A DNA stretch of 6,992 nucleotides from Pseudomonadota bacterium (lineage in GTDB: Bacteria > Pseudomonadota > Alphaproteobacteria > Acetobacterales > Acetobacteraceae), in contig JAKBCH010000085.1 of NCBI GenBank assembly GCA_021808055.1, positions 1-6,992 of the forward strand. The letters run 5' to 3'. Position 1 is the first letter of the stretch. Each line of letters opens with the position of its first letter. The translations under genes were made by a program, and so were the position numbers. Below are positions 1 through 5,904 of this stretch, one piece after another. The notes beneath the pieces were generated by a model, which was given only the letters and a program-made list of their open reading frames with translations, had not been told where the DNA came from and ran no database searches.

Positions 1-362
1 GCATAGGCGAGGAAAGCAGCTAAATCCGGGATTTGGTCATCCGCTTCCATCTCGCGGGCGTCGATCAGCGCCAGCAAATCCTCTCGCGGTAGCTTGCCGG
101 CGTCGAGCGCATCGGCCAATGGCGTGGCAAGTTCATGCGCGCGGCGCTGGCCCTGCACCACCTCCCGCCACCATTGCAGGCGGATGAGGGCGAGCATCGG
201 GTTGCTCGCCACCTCTCGCGCGCGGGCGAGTTCATGATTGAAAAGATAAAGCAGCGCCAGATTTTCACGCAACCGCGCGGGCGCAAAGAGTGTTGCGAAA
301 TGCCGGTCGGGATCGGCATGGCGCAGGCGGGATAAAAGACTGTCATCGCTTGACGGGGGCAT
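1..362 (-). CDS. NDUFAF6-like squalene/phytoene synthase family protein (N-terminal 120 residues, runs off window)
   Basis: The reading frame opens at an ATG at 360-362 and stays open to the window edge, giving 120 residues of a protein normally near 220-290. It begins MPPSSDDSLLSRLRHADPDR and contains an FNHELARARE block (residues 41-50), a LIRLQWWREVV block (59-69) and an LIDAREMEADDQ block (99-110). These match the trans-isoprenyl diphosphate synthase fold of the squalene/phytoene synthase superfamily, most closely the NDUFAF6-like branch, in which the mitochondrial members are complex I assembly factors. The first Asp-rich motif of catalytic family members (DxxxD, binding Mg-diphosphate) would fall at the FNHELARARE block and is not there, so a catalytic prenyl synthase is unlikely from this half. 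The second Asp-rich motif lies outside the window. GGAGAG at 366-371 is a close but usable ribosome site. Family call is fairly secure; the bacterial role is inference. Confidence 0.75.
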   Translation of the reverse strand, partial: MPPSSDDSLLSRLRHADPDRHFATLFAPARLRENLALLYLFNHELARAREVASNPMLALIRLQWWREVVQGQRRAHELATPLADALDAGKLPREDLLALIDAREMEADDQIPDLAAFLAY

Positions 363-378
363 GAACTCTCCATAGCTA
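350..378 (+). promoter_or_regulatory. candidate sigma70-type promoter for sodB
   Basis: TTGACG at 350-355 is followed after exactly 17 nt by TAGCTA at 373-378, which would start transcription near 385 and give a leader of about 28 nt containing the sodB ribosome site. The -35 is near consensus and the -10 is weak. The -35 lies inside the first codons of the divergent NDUFAF6-like gene. Prediction by eye only. Confidence 0.4.
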
Positions 379-399
379 ATCGGGGCGGCGAAACAAATT

Positions 400-403
400 G
401 GAG
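400..403 (+). promoter_or_regulatory. sodB ribosome binding site (decides the start)
   Basis: GGAG lies 9 nt before the ATG at 413. An upstream in-frame TTG at 398 would overlap this site and add five residues (MECAI) absent from SodB proteins, so 413 is the start. Confidence 0.75.
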
Positions 404-412
404 TGTGCCATC

Positions 413-1012
413 ATGGCGTTTGAACTGCCTTCCCTACCTTTTACCACCTCCGCGCTGGCAGAAGCCGGCATGTGCCAGGAAACACTGGAGCTGCACCACG
501 GCAAGCACCACCAGGCCTATGTGACGGCGCTGAACGGCTTTGTTGAGAAAAACGCCGATCTGCAGGGCAAATCCCTGGAGGAGATCGTGAAGCTTTCATA
601 CAACAAGGCCGATCTGGCACCGGTGTTCAACAATGCGGGTCAGCATTGGAACCATATCCTGTTCTGGGAAAACCTGAGCCCCAAGGGCGGCAAGATTCCC
701 GGCAAGCTGGAAAAGAAGCTGGTTGAGGATTTCGGCTCCGTGGATGCCTTCAAGGATGCCTTCAAGGCCGCCGGTATAGGCCAGTTCGGCTCCGGCTGGG
801 CCTGGCTGGTGCTGGCCGCCGACGGCAAACTGAAGGTCACCAAGACCCCGAACGGCTCCAACCCACTCGCCACCGGCGAGGGCAAGGTGCTGCTGGCGCT
901 GGATGTGTGGGAGCACAGCTACTATCTGGATTTCCGCAACCGCCGCCCCGACTACATCACCAACTATCTGAACAAGCTGGCGAATTACGAATACGCCGAA
1001 TCCAAGCTCTGA
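413..1012 (+). CDS. sodB: superoxide dismutase, Fe type
   Basis: A complete 199-residue cytosolic Fe/Mn-family superoxide dismutase, the usual length, which converts superoxide to hydrogen peroxide and oxygen. The N-terminal helical-hairpin domain (about 1-88) has LELHHGKHHQAYV (residues 25-37) with ligand His28, and NNAGQHWNHILFW (73-85) with ligand His81. The C-terminal alpha/beta domain has FGSGWAWLV (124-132) and DVWEHSYYLDFRN with ligands Asp164 and His168. The second-sphere Gln is in the N-terminal domain (Gln77 in AGQHWNH), as in Fe enzymes; Mn enzymes usually supply it from the C-terminal half. Metal preference is still an inference, since cambialistic forms exist. No signal peptide is visible. 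It is followed at once by a strong terminator, so it is probably a single-gene transcript. It has no evident mechanistic link to the nitrogen operon nearby. Confidence 0.95.
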   Translation: MAFELPSLPFTTSALAEAGMCQETLELHHGKHHQAYVTALNGFVEKNADLQGKSLEEIVKLSYNKADLAPVFNNAGQHWNHILFWENLSPKGGKIPGKLEKKLVEDFGSVDAFKDAFKAAGIGQFGSGWAWLVLAADGKLKVTKTPNGSNPLATGEGKVLLALDVWEHSYYLDFRNRRPDYITNYLNKLANYEYAESKL

Positions 1013-1026
1013 TCTGAACAGCTAAG

Positions 1027-1059
1027 AAACCCCCGGCGCCATGGCCCCGGGGGTTTTTT
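1027..1059 (+). terminator. intrinsic terminator of sodB
   Basis: A perfect 10-bp GC-rich stem (AAACCCCCGG at 1027-1036 pairing with CCGGGGGTTT at 1047-1056) with a 10-nt loop leads into a run of six T (1054-1059), starting 14 nt after the sodB stop. On the other strand the hairpin is followed by only three T, so it should stop the convergent GNAT transcript less well. The T run touches the GNAT stop codon (1058-1060). Confidence 0.9.
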
Positions 1060-1537
1060 ATAACTCCTTGACGAAATAACGGACCCTTTTGCCGCCATCC
1101 AGCAATGCCGCGCTGCCTGCCTGCACAAAACCCAGGCGCGCATGAAACGCATCCGAGGCCGGGTTGGGCGGATATTCATTCACTTCGCACACGGCCAGCG
1201 TATGGCCGGCTGAGCGGGCTTTTTGAAATAACGCCTCATACAGTGCCGCAGCGTGGCCTCGCCCGCGCGCGACTTCATCTGTTACCACACGGTCGATATA
1301 GACAAATTTTAAAAATCGGCTTCGGAACCAAAGAAAATTTGGTGAGTCATAATCGGCGTTCTGATCGAAGGCGATGAGAAACGCATCCGCCTCATTGATC
1401 GCCGCGGCAAGAAAAGACCGTTCCAGCAATAGCCGGAAACGGTCTTCATCCGCGTAGGACAGTTCCTGCGCGTGCGCGTTGTTCAGCTTGCGTAAAGCCT
1501 CAAAAGCCGGGGAGTTTGCAGATAAGTTTGTCAGCAT
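1058..1537 (-). CDS. GNAT family N-acetyltransferase
   Basis: A 159-residue GNAT-fold acyltransferase, which would move an acetyl group from acetyl-CoA to an amine. The CoA pyrophosphate-loop motif R-x-x-G-x-A is visible as ARGRGHA (residues 90-96), after the strand VYIDRVVTD (79-87). A VCEVN strand (116-120) and SDAFHARLGF (128-137) are the usual C-terminal GNAT elements. The segment FDQNADYDSPNFLWF (57-71) matches an uncharacterised bacterial GNAT subgroup; the substrate cannot be read from the sequence. I chose the ATG at 1537: the frame extends to a TTG at 1573, but the added residues look non-conserved and have no ribosome site. The site before 1537 is also weak. The gene starts 51 nt after the glnT/gmaS stop, on the same strand and with no terminator between, so it may be co-transcribed with that operon. 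Confidence 0.8.
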   Translation of the reverse strand: MLTNLSANSPAFEALRKLNNAHAQELSYADEDRFRLLLERSFLAAAINEADAFLIAFDQNADYDSPNFLWFRSRFLKFVYIDRVVTDEVARGRGHAAALYEALFQKARSAGHTLAVCEVNEYPPNPASDAFHARLGFVQAGSAALLDGGKRVRYFVKEL

Positions 1538-1588
1538 ATGGCTTGAATCGCATGTGTGGACACACTCTGGCAAGACAACCGGGAGAGG

Positions 1589-2899
1589 TCAGCAATCCAG
1601 CGTGGCCTGGCGCTCCCAATCTGAAAGATACGCGGAGAAGGCATTCCACTCGCCATGCTTCAGCTTGGTGTAGGAATGCACGAAGGATTCACCCAGCGAC
1701 GTCTTCAGGGTTGAAGAAGCTTCAAGCGCCCGCAGCGCATCCAGCAGGTTTAGCGGCAGACGCTTGGCATCCTTCACTGTATGGCCGTCCGTATACATGT
1801 TGATGTCCAGCCGCTTGCCGGGATCGGTCTTGTTGGCGATGCCATCCAGCCCCGCCGCGAGGATGGACGCCTGCAGCAGATACGGGTTAACCGCACCATC
1901 CGCCAGGCGCATCTCGAACCGCCCAGGCTCCGGGATTCGCACCATATGCGTGCGGTTATTACCTGAATATGTCACCGTATTCGGCGCCCAGGTGGCGCCC
2001 GAAATGGTGCGTGGCGCATTGATGCGCTTGTAGCTGTTCACAGTTGGGTTGGTGAGTGCAGCCAACGCATCAGCGTGTTGGATAACACCGCCGATGAAAT
2101 GATAGCCAAGTTGGGAAACGCCAAGCTCGCCCTGCTCATCCTCAAACAGGTTTTCATCGCCCTTCCAGAGCGAGACATGGCTGTGGCAGCCTGAGCCGGT
2201 AAGGCCCAGAAAAGGTTTGGGCATGAAGGTGGCGCGCAAGCCATGCTTCTCGGCGATGGATTTCGCCATGAATTTGAAAAACACATGACGATCAGCAGTG
2301 AGAAGCGCGTCGTCGTAATTCCAGTTCATCTCGAACTGGCCGTTCGCATCCTCATGGTCGTTCTGATAGGCACCCCAACCGAGCTCCAGCATGGCATCAC
2401 AAATCTCGGTGATGACATCGTAACGACGCAGCAGCGCCCCGGCATCGTAGCAGGGTTTGGTGCCGGTATCGAGCGGGTCTGAGATGGCGGAACCGTTTGG
2501 CAGTGTAAGGAAAAACTCGCACTCCACGCCACTTTTCATCTGGTAACCAGAGGCAGCGGCCTGGGCCGTTACGCGTTGCAGCACATTACGCGGCCCCTGC
2601 TCCACCTTCTGGCCATTCATATAAATATCGGAGGCAAGCCATCCCACCTCTTTTTTCCAGGGCAAAGGGGTAAGGGTTGAAGGATCAGGCAGCGCGAACA
2701 TGTCAGAGTCGGCGGGGGACATGTCGAGCCATGTCGCGAAACCCGCGAAACCGGCACCGTTTTTCTGCATCCCCGTGATGGCGCAGGCCGGCACCAGCTT
2801 GGCGCGCTGGCTGCCGAAAAGGTCCGTATAGGAAATCAGAAAATATTTTAACCTGAGTTCTTTTGCCTTTTCGGCCAGCTCAATCGCCATTGTTGTCAT
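1589..2899 (-). CDS. glnT: type III glutamine-synthetase-family ligase (GlnT); probable gamma-glutamylmethylamide synthetase (GmaS)
   Basis: A 436-residue member of the glutamine synthetase superfamily that activates glutamate with ATP and couples an amine. Visible motifs are GVECEFFL (residues 124-131, metal-binding glutamates), HEDANGQFEMNW (182-193), GLTGSGCHSHVSLW (232-245, the conserved GS histidine loop), VNSYKRINAPR (287-297) and RIPEPGRFEMRLADGAVNPY (321-340). The pattern matches the GlnT/GmaS branch, not GlnA. By motif alignment the ammonium-site Asp50 and Ser53 of E. coli GlnA are Ala52 and Ala55 here (FAGFA), and Glu327 of the flap is Trp304 (TWAPN). With mgsABC-like genes directly upstream, methylamine is the likeliest amine, giving gamma-glutamylmethylamide; glutamine synthesis is not excluded. 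The frame extends to 2977, but that part overlaps mgsC. ATG 2899 has AAGGG 4 nt ahead (2904-2908); ATG 2890 (MAIELAEKAKEL) is a real alternative. It starts 10 nt after the mgsC stop. Confidence 0.88.
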   Translation of the reverse strand: MTTMAIELAEKAKELRLKYFLISYTDLFGSQRAKLVPACAITGMQKNGAGFAGFATWLDMSPADSDMFALPDPSTLTPLPWKKEVGWLASDIYMNGQKVEQGPRNVLQRVTAQAAASGYQMKSGVECEFFLTLPNGSAISDPLDTGTKPCYDAGALLRRYDVITEICDAMLELGWGAYQNDHEDANGQFEMNWNYDDALLTADRHVFFKFMAKSIAEKHGLRATFMPKPFLGLTGSGCHSHVSLWKGDENLFEDEQGELGVSQLGYHFIGGVIQHADALAALTNPTVNSYKRINAPRTISGATWAPNTVTYSGNNRTHMVRIPEPGRFEMRLADGAVNPYLLQASILAAGLDGIANKTDPGKRLDINMYTDGHTVKDAKRLPLNLLDALRALEASSTLKTSLGESFVHSYTKLKHGEWNAFSAYLSDWERQATLDC

Positions 2900-2909
2900 T
2901 GCACCCTTG

Positions 2910-4247
2910 TTAGAAATTCTTGCCAGGTATCCAGTTGGTGCCCGCCAGCGGCACTTGCGCCATGGCGGAGGCTTCAAGCGTCAACGCCACCAGATCTTCT
3001 GGTTCCAAATTATGCAGATGGCTCTTGCCGCAAGCCCGCGCGATGGTCTGCGCTTCCAGCGTGAGCACCGAGAGATAGTTCGCCAGGCGGCGGCCAGCTT
3101 TCACCGGGTCCAGACGTGCTGCCAAAGCCGGGTCCTGGGTGGTGATGCCGGCGGGGTCACGGCCCTCGTGCCAATCGTCATAAGCACCGGCAGTGGTGCC
3201 GAGCTTACGATATTCATCCTCGAACTCGGGCGAGTTATCGCCCAGCGCGATAAGTGCGGCCGTGCCGATGGCAACCGCATCCGCCCCCAGGGCGATAGCC
3301 TTGGCTACATCTGCCCCCGTGCGGATACCGCCGGAGACAATGAGCTGTACCTTGCGGTGCATACCTAAATCTTGCAGCGCCTGCACGGCTGGGCGGATGG
3401 CGGCGAGAATGGGAATGCCCACTTGCTCGATGAACACTTCCTGGGTGGCGGCGGTACCCCCCTGCATACCATCCAGCACCACAACATCAGCGCCGGCTTT
3501 CACCGCCAGGGCAATGTCGTAATAGGGGCGGGAAGCGCCAACTTTCACGTAAATCGGCTTTTCCCAGTTGGTAAGTTCGCGCAATTCCAAAATCTTGATC
3601 TCAAGATCGTCCGGGCCGGTCCAATCCGGATGGCGGCAGGCAGAGCGTTGGTCGATTCCTTCAGGCAGATTGCGCATCTTGGCCACGCGGGGAGAGATTT
3701 TCTGCCCCAGCAGCATACCACCGCCGCCAGGCTTGGCCCCCTGCCCCACCACAACCTCTATCGCATCTGCCTTGCGCAGATCAGCCAGATTCATGCCGTA
3801 GCGGGAGGGGAGATACTGGTAAACCAAGGTCTGCGAATGGCCGCGCTCCTCAGGTGTCATGCCGCCATCGCCGGTGGTGGTGGAGGTGCCGACAGCCGAG
3901 GCGCCGCGCCCCAGCGCTTCCTTGGCGTTGCCTGAAAGTGCTCCGAAGGACATGCCCGCGATTGTCACTGGGGTTTTTAAGTGAATCGGTTTTTTTGCAA
4001 ACCGCGTGCCGAGCAGCACATCCGTGCCGCATTTTTCGCGGTAGCCTTCCAGCGGATAGCGGGAGATAGACGCGCCTAGAAACAGTAGATCGTCAAAATG
4101 CGGCAGCTTGCGCTTGGTACCGGCACCGCGAATGTCATAAATGCCGGTGGCGGCGGCGCGCTGAATCTCAGCGATGGTGTGCGGGTCGAAAGTTGCGGAA
4201 AAACGCGGCAGCGTGCGGGGAATATGAGAACCGGGGGTGTCGTTCAT
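2910..4247 (-). CDS. mgsC: FMN-binding glutamate-synthase-family protein (MgsC/GlxD-like, N-methylglutamate synthase catalytic subunit)
   Basis: A 445-residue FMN-dependent TIM-barrel protein corresponding to the central synthase domain of GltB. Motifs in order: TIAGMSFGALSG (residues 95-106), TTTGDGGM (123-130), VVGQGAKPGGGGML (166-179), YVKVGAS (233-239), VVLDGMQGGTAAT (256-268) and LIVSGGIRTGADVAKAIALG (302-321), which builds the FMN phosphate site. In the N-methylglutamate pathway this chain is thought to make N-methylglutamate from the methylamino group released from gamma-glutamylmethylamide. Where glutamate synthases carry the cysteine motif for a 3Fe-4S cluster, this protein has YDDWHEGRDPAGITTQ (356-371) with no cysteine; its only cysteines are 73, 204 and 406, far apart. 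It starts 2 nt after the mgsB stop, with AGGTG (4258-4262) 10 nt ahead. The glutamate synthase fold is certain; the exact substrate is inferred from the operon. Rhizobial annotation calls it GlxD. Confidence 0.87.
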   Translation of the reverse strand: MNDTPGSHIPRTLPRFSATFDPHTIAEIQRAAATGIYDIRGAGTKRKLPHFDDLLFLGASISRYPLEGYREKCGTDVLLGTRFAKKPIHLKTPVTIAGMSFGALSGNAKEALGRGASAVGTSTTTGDGGMTPEERGHSQTLVYQYLPSRYGMNLADLRKADAIEVVVGQGAKPGGGGMLLGQKISPRVAKMRNLPEGIDQRSACRHPDWTGPDDLEIKILELRELTNWEKPIYVKVGASRPYYDIALAVKAGADVVVLDGMQGGTAATQEVFIEQVGIPILAAIRPAVQALQDLGMHRKVQLIVSGGIRTGADVAKAIALGADAVAIGTAALIALGDNSPEFEDEYRKLGTTAGAYDDWHEGRDPAGITTQDPALAARLDPVKAGRRLANYLSVLTLEAQTIARACGKSHLHNLEPEDLVALTLEASAMAQVPLAGTNWIPGKNF

Positions 4248-4249
4248 GG

Positions 4250-4966
4250 TTAGTACGCACCTGCGTTGTCGACATGGAAATGATAGAGGGTACGGGCGGA
4301 ACCGTAGCGGGTGAAGTTTTCCACGCTATCCTCGATACCGGCCTTGTTGAGTAAATCCGCGAGGATGGTTTTATCCTCCTCCGTCATCTCTTTTTTCTCG
4401 CAGTCAGCCCCCAGGCTGGCGACTTTGCCTTTGACGAAAAGCCGGGCCTCGTAGAGCGAGTCACCCAAGGCATCACCCGCATCACCGCAGACCACAAGAT
4501 TGCCGCTCTGGGCCATGAAGGCGCTCATATGGCCGACATTGCCCTTCACCACGATGTCGATGCCTTTCATGGAGATGCCGCAACGGGCGGAGGCATTGCC
4601 ATCGATAATCAGCACCCCCCCATGCGCTGTGGCACCGGCAGACTGGCTGGCATCGCCTTTCACATGCACAAGGCCGGACATCATGTTCTCAGCCACGCCC
4701 GTGCCCACATTGCCGTTAATGGTGACTAAGGCACCGTCATTCATGCCCGCGCAATAGTAACCCGCATGGCCAGCAATGGTGACAGATACCGGCACGGTGA
4801 TGCCAACAGCAATCGCGTGGGCACCTTGTGGATTGAGAATGCTCCAGGCTGTCTGGTTCGTGTCAGCGGGCAGCGCTTGCAGGGTGGCGTTCAGCTCCCG
4901 CAGAGTGGCGGTGGCGAGATCGAAACTCACTGCGGGTTCCATGGATTTTTGTAACACCGCACTCAC
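4250..4966 (-). CDS. mgsB: stand-alone GXGXG-domain protein (MgsB/GlxC-like, N-methylglutamate synthase subunit)
   Basis: A 238-residue protein consisting mostly of the right-handed beta-helix that forms the C-terminal domain of glutamate synthase GltB and that also occurs in FwdC/FmdC. The regular glycine turns are visible: GALVTINGNVGTGV (residues 78-91), GLVHVKGDAS (98-107), GGVLIIDGNAS (116-126), GIDIVVKGNVG (135-145), GNLVVCGDAGDALGDSLYEA (155-174) and LFVKGKVASLGADCE (176-190). A short helical tail follows (about 193-238), ending FHVDNAGAY. In GltB this helix is structural and braces the amidotransferase and synthase domains around the ammonia tunnel; the same scaffold role is inferred here. 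The start is a GTG at 4964-4966 whose GTGA overlaps the mgsA stop, with a good GGGAG site; an internal ATG at 4942 has none. Such tight coupling suggests equal output of the subunits. Confidence 0.87.
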   Translation of the reverse strand: MSAVLQKSMEPAVSFDLATATLRELNATLQALPADTNQTAWSILNPQGAHAIAVGITVPVSVTIAGHAGYYCAGMNDGALVTINGNVGTGVAENMMSGLVHVKGDASQSAGATAHGGVLIIDGNASARCGISMKGIDIVVKGNVGHMSAFMAQSGNLVVCGDAGDALGDSLYEARLFVKGKVASLGADCEKKEMTEEDKTILADLLNKAGIEDSVENFTRYGSARTLYHFHVDNAGAY

Positions 4967-5841
4967 GCCGCGCGCTCCCAGAAATAGACTTTTGCGGGTT
5001 CAGGCTCGAATAGGCGCGCCGCCTCGATGCCCGGCAAACCGGCGAGGGCACGATATTCCGATGCAAAGGCGACATAATCATCGGTTTCGGCCATCACCGC
5101 CGGCTTGCAGGAGACAGGGTCGCGCAGCACGCCAAACCCGCTCTCGGTGCCAACAACAAAGTTGTAGAAACCATCCAGATCATTCAGTGCCGAGGTCAGC
5201 GCCTCATCCAATCTGGCCCCCTCGCGCAGCTTGCAGGAGAGGTAGCCCGCAGCAACCTCCGTATCATTCTGGGTCGCGAATTTGATACCTTCGCGGATTA
5301 ACATGCGCCGGACATCATTGTGATTTGACAAGGAACCGTTATGCACCAGGCATTGATCCGCACCGGTGGAGAAAGGATGCGCCCCTTCCGTCGTTACGGC
5401 CGATTCGGTGGCCATGCGGGTATGGCCGATCGCGTGCGTGCCGGACATACCTGAGAGGCCAAACCGCGCGCTGACATCCTGCGGCAGGCCAACGCCCTTG
5501 AACAATTCCATGCGGCTGCCGACAGAAACAATCACAAGCTCAGACTGGGTTTCCAGAAACGCCTGTGCCTGTGCCGCCAGCCCGGCAGGAACACTGATCA
5601 CGGCATGGTCGTCATGCATCGCCACAACCGCCTCCAGCCCGGCTGGCAGTGACGAGCCCTTAAACCCTGGTTTAACGCGCACGGTAAATTTCACGCGCCC
5701 CGGCGTGGGGGCGCCATAAATTGCGAAGCCTGCTGAATCTGGCCCGCGCTCGGTCAGCACGTTCAGCATATTCGTCATCAGCGCGCCGAGCTGCGGCTCC
5801 AACACTGGGTTTTTCAGGAACAGTCCGGCAATCCCACACAT
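4963..5841 (-). CDS. mgsA: class II glutamine amidotransferase (MgsA/GlxB-like, N-methylglutamate synthase subunit)
   Basis: A 292-residue N-terminal-nucleophile amidotransferase with no synthase domain attached. It begins MCGIAG, so removal of Met1 exposes the catalytic Cys2. The other class II elements are all present: RGPDSAG (residues 32-38), GHTRMAT (139-145, Arg142), HNG (167-169, oxyanion Asn168-Gly169) and QNDTE (191-195, Asp193). Such domains cleave a gamma-glutamyl amide and pass the amine down a tunnel. With a gmaS/glnT gene in the operon, gamma-glutamylmethylamide is the inferred substrate and methylamine the channelled product. The Cys-to-Arg distance is about 68 residues longer than in GlmS or PurF, while the later spacings are normal. 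It is the first gene of the operon, with AAAGGAG (5853-5859) 11 nt before the ATG. Automated pipelines may call it amidophosphoribosyltransferase-like or GlxB, but no phosphoribosyltransferase domain exists. Confidence 0.87.
   Translation of the reverse strand: MCGIAGLFLKNPVLEPQLGALMTNMLNVLTERGPDSAGFAIYGAPTPGRVKFTVRVKPGFKGSSLPAGLEAVVAMHDDHAVISVPAGLAAQAQAFLETQSELVIVSVGSRMELFKGVGLPQDVSARFGLSGMSGTHAIGHTRMATESAVTTEGAHPFSTGADQCLVHNGSLSNHNDVRRMLIREGIKFATQNDTEVAAGYLSCKLREGARLDEALTSALNDLDGFYNFVVGTESGFGVLRDPVSCKPAVMAETDDYVAFASEYRALAGLPGIEAARLFEPEPAKVYFWERAA
4975..4979 (-). promoter_or_regulatory. mgsB ribosome binding site (decides the GTG start)
   Basis: GGGAG on the minus strand lies 8 nt before the GTG at 4964-4966, within the last codons of mgsA. 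The internal ATG at 4940-4942 has no comparable site, so the GTG is preferred. Confidence 0.65.
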
Positions 5842-5852
5842 GCAGCCATGGT

Positions 5853-5859
5853 CTCCTTT
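5853..5859 (-). promoter_or_regulatory. mgsA ribosome binding site
   Basis: AAAGGAG on the minus strand is the strongest ribosome site in the operon, 11 nt before ATG 5841. A nearer ATG (5847-5849) is in another frame and does not lead to MCGIAG. Confidence 0.65.
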
Positions 5860-5870
5860 CTTCGGTTTTC

Positions 5871-5899
5871 ACGCTACAGGAGCCCCTCCAGCGCGTCAA
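5871..5899 (-). promoter_or_regulatory. candidate sigma70-type promoter of the mgs-glnT operon
   Basis: On the minus strand TTGACG (5894-5899) is followed after 17 nt by TAGCGT (5871-5876). Transcription would begin near 5864, leaving a leader of about 23 nt that holds AAAGGAG. The spacing and -35 resemble the sodB candidate. The spacer holds a small GGAG-CCC-CTCC inverted repeat (5879-5889). No sigma54 (GG-N10-GC) promoter was found, although the operon is nitrogen related. Confidence 0.45.
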
Positions 5900-5904
5900 C
5901 CTTC

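Noticed and set aside
1554..1565. GTGTG-GA-CACAC palindrome between glnT and the GNAT gene as a terminator
   Set aside because: Only 5 bp with a 2-nt centre, which cannot form a stable hairpin, and no T run follows.
1538..1573. TTG start extending the GNAT protein by 12 residues
   Set aside because: No ribosome site precedes it and the added residues do not look like GNAT sequence.
1589..2899. Standard GlnA glutamine synthetase under adenylylation control
   Set aside because: Motifs match the GlnT/GmaS branch and ammonium-site residues differ. Tyr369 in INMYTDGHT falls near the GlnA adenylylation tyrosine, but the surrounding motif is not conserved.
2900..2977. Upstream extension of the glnT/gmaS frame by 26 residues
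   Set aside because: It would overlap the end of mgsC, and the added arginine- and proline-rich residues do not resemble the family N-terminus; AAGGG sits just before the ATG at 2899.
3372..3935. 187-codon open frame on the plus strand
   Set aside because: It is exactly antisense to the mgsC coding region, has no ribosome site and resembles no family; GC-rich genes commonly leave such open frames.
2910..5841. Ordinary NADPH glutamate synthase (GltBD)
   Set aside because: The subunits are separate, the 3Fe-4S cysteines are missing and no gltD-like gene is present.
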